The notes under the pieces were generated by a model, which made no database searches, was not told the DNA's origin, and saw only the letters and a list, made by a program, of their open reading frames with translations. The translations under genes and the position numbers were made by a program. From Spirochaetaceae bacterium (GTDB lineage: Bacteria; Spirochaetota; Spirochaetia; DSM-27196; SLST01), in contig SKVA01000506.1 of assembly GCA_007129695.1 (NCBI GenBank), positions 1 through 5,068 on the forward strand: a stretch of 5,068 nucleotides of DNA. The letters run 5' to 3'. Positions 1 through 4,583 of the stretch are shown here, piece by piece (within the stretch, counting starts at the first letter, position 1; every line of letters begins with the position of its first letter).

Positions 1-846
1 CGCGTCGGACAGCGGCTCGGTCTGCCGGGGAGCCATGCCCCGTGCGTCGGCGTCGTGCGGGTCGGCGTCGCCGTCCCGGTCGTGGTCGCGAGCGTACCGC
101 GCGCGAAGCGGCGTGTCTTCGTGGTAGACGAGCGAGCGAGTCGGGTCCCGGTCGATCCGTCGGGCGTAGGCTCGGACGAACAGCAGGACGACGGTGTAGA
201 CCAGCGCGAAGAAGATGACCCGCAGCCACGCGCCGGAGAAGAGCGGGAGCTCGGCGATCCGCTGCGCGACGCCGATCGTGAACGGGTTTGTTACGGCCGC
301 GGAAAACCCGAATGCGAGCGGAAGCAGGCTCATCCCCAGGCCGACCACTGAATCCCAGCCGAGCATGTGGCTGAGCGGGATGATGAACACGATGAGAGGC
401 ACCATCGACTCGTAGATCCCAAGGACCGCCGCCAGAGCCATGAACGCGAAGATCAACAGCGCCATCAGCAGATACTTCCGCGCGCCGAGCTTCGCGACCA
501 GAAACGCCAGCCCCGCCTGGAGGATGCCGCCCTGTTCCAGGATCGTGAACGCTCCGCCGACGAAGATCAGGAACAGGATGATCGTGATGACCGCGATGTT
601 GCCGGGCGCGAAGAGAACCTCGACCGGGGCAGTCGCCCATCTCCAGATCGGGTAGTCGGGTGGATCGATCGCGGCGAACGATCCCGGTACGACGACCTGT
701 CGGCCGTCCACCTGCATCCGTTCGTAGGCCCCCGGCTCGACAGTACGGGTCATGACCCCCGATACGATCATCAGAGCAAGGATGATGCCGAAGGCGAGCA
801 GAAACGCTTTCTTGCCGACCTTGATCGAGTAGTTTGCCTCAGGCAT
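1..846 (-). CDS. YfcC-family inner-membrane carrier (partial, C-terminus outside window)
   Basis: The visible part is 282 residues from ATG; the stop lies beyond the left edge. YfcC-family carriers (the DcuC/ArcD-like group, usually about 450-500 residues) move amino acids, dipeptides or dicarboxylates across the inner membrane. Seen here: a hydrophobic helix at residues 14-32, then the loop VVVPGSF (51-57) typical of the family's first periplasmic loop, helices near 83-103, 107-120, 124-143, 146-163 and 165-183, the conserved re-entrant motif TNPFTIGVAQ (186-195), a helix at 207-225, and the basic stretch RAYARR-DRDPTRSLVYH (225-242), which marks a cytoplasmic loop. An Asp-rich stretch at 251-270 follows. 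The ATG overlaps the peptidase stop by 8 bases and has its own Shine-Dalgarno, so the two genes are translated from one message. Family assignment is secure; the substrate is not. Pairing with a peptidase favours a peptide or N-acyl amino acid over a C4-dicarboxylate (inference). Confidence 0.9.
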   Translation of the reverse strand, partial: MPEANYSIKVGKKAFLLAFGIILALMIVSGVMTRTVEPGAYERMQVDGRQVVVPGSFAAIDPPDYPIWRWATAPVEVLFAPGNIAVITIILFLIFVGGAFTILEQGGILQAGLAFLVAKLGARKYLLMALLIFAFMALAAVLGIYESMVPLIVFIIPLSHMLGWDSVVGLGMSLLPLAFGFSAAVTNPFTIGVAQRIAELPLFSGAWLRVIFFALVYTVVLLFVRAYARRIDRDPTRSLVYHEDTPLRARYARDHDRDGDADPHDADARGMAPRQTEPLSDA

Positions 847-2227
847 CCAGACACTCCCTTCGTAGAAATCCGGTGTAGAAGTCGATCATATCGAAAAAGG
901 CGTCGACGCCAAACCGTTCATCGGTTCCGTGAATGCGCGACAGATCTCCGGTTGACAGCACCATCGGGACAAAGCGATAGATCGCATCGGTCAGATCGGC
1001 GAACCACTTGCTGTCGGTCGACGCGGTCACCAGAAACGGCGCGACGATCGTGCCCGGGAACACCGTCCGCACGGCCTCCGCCATCGATCGGTACGCCGGG
1101 TGGTCGGTCGGCGACGCGTCGACCGGCTCGGTAACCCCGAACTCCGCGATCGTATCGATCTCAACACCGACACCGTGCAGGAGCGTCCGATACCGGTCCA
1201 CGACGGATGCGACGCTGTCTCCCGGAAGGATCCGCACGTTCACGCCCGCTTCGGCGTAGCGGGGCAGCACGTTAACCGCGTCGCTCGCGGTCATGGTTGT
1301 CGCCGCCTGCGTGGTCCTGATCAACGCGTTCGTCGCCGATCCGCGCGCGAGCGCGCGCCGCAACAGCGGCCAGAAGAGCGCGGCGTGCGCGTAGACGAAT
1401 CGGGTTGGAGGTGACGCGTGCGGTGCGATCGCGCAGAAGAACGCGCGGACGGTCGGCAGTAACCGTGGCGGAAACGGCGATCGCTCGATCGCCGCGATCG
1501 CGCGCGCGATATCCCCGACCGCGGTGTGCGGCGGCGGCATCGACGCGTGGCCTCCCCCCGCCGTCGCACGGATCCGGACGTTGAGCGCTCCCTTCTCCGC
1601 GACCCCGACGAGCGCTATCGGTTGCGGTGGCGTGGCGAGCATGCCCGTCGCGATGATGCTTCCCTCGTCGATGACGCAGTGAAAGCGTCGGCCGGCCGAC
1701 CTCATCTCCTGCGCGGTCGCGCGCGCGCCGCGGTCGCCCGCGAGTTCTTCATCTCCGCCGAGTGCGATCACGACCCCGCGGCGCAGCCGGGCGCCCCCGC
1801 CAAGGAGCCGCTCGACCGCCTCCATCATTGCCGCGACAACATTCTTGTCGTCGAGCGCGCCGCGCGCCCAGATGAAACCATCGGCGATAGCGGCGTCGAA
1901 GGGTCGGTGAGTCCAGCCGCTCGGCGTGGCGTCTACCACGTCGTAGTGCGCGACCAGAAGCACCGGGTCGAGAGCCTTGTCCGATCCGGGTATATCGATT
2001 ACCAGGCGCCACGGGGGCACCGCGCGGACGACGCCCGTTTCGAAGGTGTTCGGATACGCGGTAGCGATCCACTCGAACAGCCGCGTGAACGCCGAGTTGA
2101 TACCATCTTCAGCGATCCGCGAGCTGATCGTAGGAAAGCGCAGAAGCGCGCGAAAGCGTTCGATCGCCGCTTCGCGCCCGACCGCAACGCTGCCGTCGGG
2201 TAACCGACGCGAGTTCGCGGCCGTCAT
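839..2227 (-). CDS. M20-family zinc metallopeptidase, PM20D1/CPS1-like carboxypeptidase
   Basis: A 462-residue amidohydrolase of the M20 family. It should cleave a C-terminal amino acid from a dipeptide or N-acyl amino acid using two Zn ions. Visible in order: HYDVV (H94 metal, D96), GALDDK (D126 bridging metal), GGDEELAG (E160 general base, E161 metal), IDEGS (D187 metal), GGHASMP (H227, dimerisation-domain His that reaches a partner's active site), then TDSKWFADLTDAIYRFVP (404-421) and RIHGTDERF (H433 metal). The last two blocks and the FWPLLRR segment near 285-291 are typical of the PM20D1/CPS1 subgroup. All expected active-site residues are present, so the enzyme is probably active. No signal peptide is seen, so it should be cytoplasmic. 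The ATG at 2227 was chosen because it makes an ATGA overlap with the upstream stop; an in-frame GTG at 2299 would add 24 unconserved residues and a 76-base overlap. No good Shine-Dalgarno precedes it, which fits translational coupling. The natural substrate is unknown. Confidence 0.93.
   Translation of the reverse strand: MTAANSRRLPDGSVAVGREAAIERFRALLRFPTISSRIAEDGINSAFTRLFEWIATAYPNTFETGVVRAVPPWRLVIDIPGSDKALDPVLLVAHYDVVDATPSGWTHRPFDAAIADGFIWARGALDDKNVVAAMMEAVERLLGGGARLRRGVVIALGGDEELAGDRGARATAQEMRSAGRRFHCVIDEGSIIATGMLATPPQPIALVGVAEKGALNVRIRATAGGGHASMPPPHTAVGDIARAIAAIERSPFPPRLLPTVRAFFCAIAPHASPPTRFVYAHAALFWPLLRRALARGSATNALIRTTQAATTMTASDAVNVLPRYAEAGVNVRILPGDSVASVVDRYRTLLHGVGVEIDTIAEFGVTEPVDASPTDHPAYRSMAEAVRTVFPGTIVAPFLVTASTDSKWFADLTDAIYRFVPMVLSTGDLSRIHGTDERFGVDAFFDMIDFYTGFLRRECLDA
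854..860 (-). promoter_or_regulatory. Shine-Dalgarno of the YfcC-family gene
   Basis: AAGGGAG lies 7 bases upstream of the ATG at 846-844, inside the last codons of the M20 peptidase gene. It is a strong match to the 16S rRNA tail and fixes this ATG as the carrier's start. Initiation therefore need not depend only on reinitiation after the peptidase stop. Confidence 0.8.
1476..1500. repeat. Two overlapping perfect palindromes rich in CGATCG
   Basis: GGCGATCG-CT-CGATCGCC (1476-1493) is an 8-base perfect inverted repeat. It overlaps CGATCGC-C-GCGATCG (1486-1500), a 7-base perfect inverted repeat. Three GATC sites fall within 25 bases. The stretch codes for part of an Ala/Ile-rich helix of the M20 dimerisation domain (about residues 243-250), so codon choice alone may explain it. 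A regulatory or methylation role is not shown. Confidence 0.5.
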
Positions 2228-2898
2228 CGTCGGGAGTGCACCATGGTACGCGGTTGGACGCGGATGCGACCCGAACGCAGTGCGTCCAGGGTAGTCCACT
2301 CGGCGTCGCTCGCTGCGAACCCGCGAACGGTGAGCTGCAGCGCGGCGAACGCAACCGCGACGACGGTCGCGGGCAGCAGCTCGATCGGCGTCACATCGTG
2401 CCAGATCGTCTCGACCTCCAGGAACGATCGCTGCAGGTAGTCGACGTTTCGCGGATGCACCGCGGGTGGGAGCGCAAGGCCAACCAGCACAAGCCCCGTC
2501 GCGGCGATCAGCGCGTCAGCCGCCGCGAACGCCGCGGCTGTTGCGAACGAACCGTTCGCGTAGTGGCCAAGCCCGGCTACGATCATCGACAGACGACCCG
2601 CTCTCCTGATGCGCTCAAACTCGGCATCGGCGGTAGCGGTCAGCCTCCAGACCTCGATCTGATCGGCTCCCGGCCAATCGGAGACCGGGATCATCGCAAG
2701 CGTGTCGAGCGTCGCGGCGAGTTCGACCGCTGCCGGCACCACGTGCCACTCGACGCGCTCGCGCGCGAAGGGATTGCCGGCGATCTCACCCGACGGCGGA
2801 TCTACCCGCTCGTCGGCGCCGAGCGCCGCCGAAAACGCGATCAGAACGGCGATCGTTACGGCCAGCCGCAGGTACGTGGCAGGGGAGGGGTGGAGCAT
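2224..2898 (-). CDS. Unrecognised exported/membrane protein, 224 aa
   Basis: I do not recognise a family with confidence. From the ATG at 2898 the protein begins with a short polar stretch, then a hydrophobic segment (residues 11-27, RLAVTIAVLIAFSAALG) followed by ADERVD. This looks like a Sec signal peptide with possible cleavage near 26-28, or an N-terminal anchor. A charged exported region follows (about 28-105). Then comes a Gly-rich turn AGLGHYANGSF (108-118) leading into a long hydrophobic run (117-144), a polar loop (145-171), a second hydrophobic helix (about 172-196) and a short basic tail. The turn resembles the 'PGxGxFYNG' turn of small two-helix membrane proteins (TM2, DUF5683 or spirochaete P13-type), but this is only a resemblance. 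The ATG at 2898 was chosen because a TATAAT promoter lies directly before it; the upstream in-frame GTG at 2976 would run 32 bases into the PspC gene. Its stop overlaps the M20 start (ATGA), tying it to the peptidase and carrier. Confidence 0.75.
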   Translation of the reverse strand: MLHPSPATYLRLAVTIAVLIAFSAALGADERVDPPSGEIAGNPFARERVEWHVVPAAVELAATLDTLAMIPVSDWPGADQIEVWRLTATADAEFERIRRAGRLSMIVAGLGHYANGSFATAAAFAAADALIAATGLVLVGLALPPAVHPRNVDYLQRSFLEVETIWHDVTPIELLPATVVAVAFAALQLTVRGFAASDAEWTTLDALRSGRIRVQPRTMVHSRR

Positions 2899-2904
2899 CC
2901 CGCC

Positions 2905-2933
2905 ATTATAGTGCCCGGGGCTCGCAGCGTCAG
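2905..2933 (-). promoter_or_regulatory. Sigma70-like promoter, probably giving a leaderless mRNA
   Basis: Read on the minus strand: CTGACG (2933-2928, 4 of 6 to TTGACA), a 17-base spacer, then a perfect TATAAT (2910-2905). Only six bases (GGCGGG, 2904-2899) separate the -10 box from the ATG at 2898. Transcription should therefore start at or beside the A of the start codon. The element fits entirely inside the 46-base gap after the PspC gene and would drive the unknown/M20/YfcC operon. Confidence 0.7.
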
Positions 2934-2944
2934 CTATGCGCCGT

Positions 2945-3142
2945 TTACAGATCGTCCACCGAATCGGGCCGCTCACGCATCACTATCGTTGCTACGATGT
3001 ACGCGATCAGTCCGCCGCGCCCAAGCAGGAGCAGGACGGCTGCGATCCGGACGATCGTCGTGTTCCAGCCGAAGTAGTCTGCGATGCCGCTGCATACGCC
3101 CGCTATCATCTTGTCGTGCCCAAGGTAGAGCTGCCGAGCCAT
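2945..3142 (-). CDS. Small PspC-domain inner-membrane protein
   Basis: A 65-residue protein made of almost nothing but a PspC domain. Seen: the N-terminal block with LYLGHDKMIAGVCSGIADYF (residues 5-24), the turn at WNTTIVRIAAV (26-36), a hydrophobic segment to about residue 54, and a short acidic tail ending in SVDDL. In enterobacteria PspC is an envelope-stress sensor that works with PspB and relieves PspA inhibition of PspF. Stand-alone PspC-domain proteins are common in other phyla, and their roles are less clear. No pspA, pspB or pspF is in view, so a role in the classical phage-shock response cannot be claimed and no gene symbol is given. The ATG has a strong Shine-Dalgarno. The gene diverges from tetR across 104 bases and is followed, after 46 bases, by a gene with its own promoter. 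Confidence 0.88.
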   Translation of the reverse strand: MARQLYLGHDKMIAGVCSGIADYFGWNTTIVRIAAVLLLLGRGGLIAYIVATIVMRERPDSVDDL

Positions 3143-3147
3143 CGTTA

Positions 3148-3154
3148 CCCCCTT
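3148..3154 (-). promoter_or_regulatory. Shine-Dalgarno of the PspC-domain gene
   Basis: AAGGGGG on the minus strand ends 5 bases before the ATG at 3142. It supports this start. No convincing -35/-10 pair for this gene was found in the remaining 3155-3246 region. Confidence 0.7.
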
Positions 3155-3165
3155 CTATCTCAACT

Positions 3166-3205
3166 TCAACGGTTCCCGGCGCGCATCGTGTCACCGGAAG
3201 GTTGA
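3166..3205. promoter_or_regulatory. Imperfect inverted repeat in the divergent tetR/pspC gap, possible operator
   Basis: TCAACGGTTCC (3166-3176) faces GGAAGGTTGA (3196-3205). Reverse-complemented, the second arm reads TCAACCTTCC, which matches the first arm apart from one indel and one or two changes. The right arm runs into the TTGACA box of the tetR promoter, so a bound repressor could block it. The arms are 19 bases apart, wider than most TetR operators, so this is only a candidate. Confidence 0.3.
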
Positions 3206-3229
3206 CAAAGCCGCGGTGCGACCCATACT
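3202..3229 (+). promoter_or_regulatory. Sigma70-like promoter of the tetR-rsmE-acetyltransferase genes
   Basis: A perfect TTGACA (3202-3207) is followed by a 16-base spacer and CATACT (3224-3229, 4 of 6 to TATAAT). The expected start is near 3236, giving a leader of only about 10 bases. The Shine-Dalgarno GAGG (3238-3241) lies 5 bases before the ATG at 3247. No other promoter is evident before rsmE or the acetyltransferase, so this one probably serves all three. Confidence 0.6.
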
Positions 3230-3246
3230 AAGCGATTGAGGCACAG

Positions 3247-3837
3247 ATGTCGGAGTCCACACACCGGAAACGCGGAACTCGCGAACAGATCATTCAGGCC
3301 GCCGCCAAGCTCATAATCGAAAAGGGCGTTGCCAACACGAGCCTTGGCGATATTGCCGACGAGGCCGGAATAAGCAAGGGTACCCTCTACTATCACTACA
3401 CGACAAAGGGCGACCTTATTTTCGATATCAGCGTCCGTCATATGGACCACATCACGAACACGATCATCTCGTGGATCCGTGGTCACGGTCTGATTGAAGG
3501 GCCCGATACGGTGCTCCGGATGGTTGTGGAGACCGTGCTGAAGTCAGAGACGCGCGGCTACATCCACTTCTACCTGATTCAGGAGGCGCTCAGCGGCAAC
3601 CATGAGTCGTTGCGCGTGCGGTTTCGCGATGAGTACAACCACTGGCTCGAGCTGATCGAGGAGGGGCTGCGTCACATCCTGCCGGAGACGACCGACTTCA
3701 GGACCGTCTCGAAGATCATCCTGTCGAGTATCGACGGGCTGCTGCTTCAGAACCTTCTGGGCGTGGGCCGCATTCCGCTCGACGGAATCGGCAGCTTCTT
3801 CGCGCGCACCGCCGTATCTCCGCCGGATCGCGAGTGA
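3247..3837 (+). CDS. TetR/AcrR-family transcriptional regulator
   Basis: A 196-residue one-component repressor with the usual TetR size and layout. The N-terminal DNA-binding domain covers about residues 8-58: TREQIIQAAAKLIIEKG is helix 1, and TSLGDIADEAGISKGTLYYH (31-50) holds the helix-turn-helix, followed by YTTKGDLI, the family's 'F.sKe.L' junction. Residues 60-190 form a helical ligand-binding and dimerisation domain with no recognisable ligand signature. The ATG has GAGG 5 bases upstream. It diverges from the PspC gene, so autoregulation and control of that gene are likely (inference). Its stop overlaps the rsmE GTG by four bases. Base composition stands out: about 52% GC over 3301-3480, against 68% in a sampled line of rsmE, and no CGATCG hexamers, which are frequent elsewhere. 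This could mean a recent arrival or simply a Lys/Asn/Ile-richer protein. Confidence 0.94.
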   Translation: MSESTHRKRGTREQIIQAAAKLIIEKGVANTSLGDIADEAGISKGTLYYHYTTKGDLIFDISVRHMDHITNTIISWIRGHGLIEGPDTVLRMVVETVLKSETRGYIHFYLIQEALSGNHESLRVRFRDEYNHWLELIEEGLRHILPETTDFRTVSKIILSSIDGLLLQNLLGVGRIPLDGIGSFFARTAVSPPDRE

Positions 3838-4583
3838 ACATCGTCCTGATCCGGCCCGATGAGATGTCCTCCGATTCTTCGCTTGTGCTCCTGGCCTCCA
3901 AGGATCCGCGTTCAGACCACGTGCGGCGGGTGCTGCGCCTGAAGCCGGGCGACACGTTGCGTGCCGGCGTCGTCGGCGGGCCGATCGGCGCCGCCCGTCT
4001 GGTCGCCGTAGACGAAGAACGGATGACGCTCGAGTTTTCGCCGCGGTGCGACCCCGATCGGCTCCCCCCGATCGAGCTCATCCTGGGGCACCCGCGTCCG
4101 ATCGTGCTGCAGCGGCTGCTGCGGGATCTATCGTCGATCGGTCCGGCGCGTGTCGTCGTTGTTCCGACCGAGCTTGGCGAGCGTAGCTACACCGATGCGA
4201 CGATGTGGCGGCGGGTCTACGACCTGCTTGTCGACGGGGCATCGCAGGGCGGGACGACGCTGTTGCCGCAGGTCGCACGTGCGCGCTCGCTCGGCGAAGC
4301 GGTGCGCGACGCGCGCGGCGGCGAGGCTTCGCGGATCGTGCTTCATCCTGCAGAACCCGACGGTTGCGGAACGGTTGTGTCGCTCGCCGACGCGCTCGAC
4401 GAGCGCGTGCGTGCGCCGCTGACGATAGCGATCGGCTCCGAACGCGGCTGGACCGCCGGTGAGATCGATGTGCTACGCGACAGCGGCTTTCAGCCGGCGT
4501 CGCTCGGCGAACGCATTCTGCGGACAGAAGTGGCGGCTTCGATCGCAGTGTGGAGTGCCGTTGCATGGTACAATCGTCGCTGA
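3834..4583 (+). CDS. rsmE: 16S rRNA (uracil1498-N3)-methyltransferase RsmE
   Basis: A 249-residue SPOUT-class enzyme that uses S-adenosylmethionine to methylate N3 of U1498 in 16S rRNA of the assembled small subunit. Residues 1-75 form the PUA-like RNA-binding domain, including the SDHVRRVLRLKPGDTLRAG block (27-45). The trefoil-knot domain follows: ELILGHPRPIVLQRLLRDLS (81-100), IGPARVVVVPTELGERS (102-118), ASQGGTTLLPQV (136-147), then the AdoMet-binding loops IAIGSERGWTAGEI (198-211) and LGERILRTEVAAS (224-236). The GSERGWT form, with HPRP after the first strand, belongs to the RsmE variant whose members often start 'MNIxL'. It starts at GTG, sharing GTGA with the tetR stop, and has no clear Shine-Dalgarno, so translation probably depends on the upstream gene. 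Its stop lies in the start region of the acetyltransferase gene. Confidence 0.93.
   Translation: MNIVLIRPDEMSSDSSLVLLASKDPRSDHVRRVLRLKPGDTLRAGVVGGPIGAARLVAVDEERMTLEFSPRCDPDRLPPIELILGHPRPIVLQRLLRDLSSIGPARVVVVPTELGERSYTDATMWRRVYDLLVDGASQGGTTLLPQVARARSLGEAVRDARGGEASRIVLHPAEPDGCGTVVSLADALDERVRAPLTIAIGSERGWTAGEIDVLRDSGFQPASLGERILRTEVAASIAVWSAVAWYNRR
4552..4555 (+). promoter_or_regulatory. Shine-Dalgarno favouring the upstream acetyltransferase start
   Basis: GGAG inside the 3' end of rsmE lies 9 bases before ATG 4565. The next in-frame ATG (4583, overlapping the rsmE stop as TGATG) and a GTG at 4601 lack a comparable site. This is the reason for choosing 4565, though the evidence is slight. Confidence 0.45.

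Noticed and set aside
367..1134. Plus-strand open frame of 255 codons opposite the carrier and peptidase ends
   Set aside because: It is highly charged, low in hydrophobic residues and antisense to a clear YfcC-family protein.
1425..1501. GCGATCGC octamers as the cyanobacterial HIP1 repeat
   Set aside because: Only about three copies occur, all close together, and nothing else points to a cyanobacterium.
1526..2203. Plus-strand open frame of 225 codons opposite the M20 gene
   Set aside because: The M20 frame carries every catalytic motif. The opposite frame is Arg-rich and has no recognisable motif.
2225..2299. GTG 2299 as the M20 start
   Set aside because: It adds 24 residues with no family similarity and a 76-base overlap; the ATG at 2227 gives a standard ATGA junction.
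2899..2944. Terminator after the PspC gene
   Set aside because: No stem followed by a T-run is present; the gap is taken up by the promoter, so read-through from PspC is possible.
2896..2976. GTG 2976 as the start of the unknown membrane protein
   Set aside because: It would overlap the PspC gene and bury the signal peptide behind 26 residues, and the TATAAT promoter lies inside that extension.
3171..3176. GGAACC on the minus strand as an ECF-sigma -35 box for the PspC gene
   Set aside because: No matching -10 element lies at the right spacing before the Shine-Dalgarno.
2236..3231. Long plus-strand open frame of 331 codons across the unknown and PspC genes
   Set aside because: It lies antisense to two genes with family, signal-peptide or promoter support. 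Its translation is Arg/Gly/Asp-rich without hydrophobic or domain pattern, as expected for a GC-rich shadow frame.
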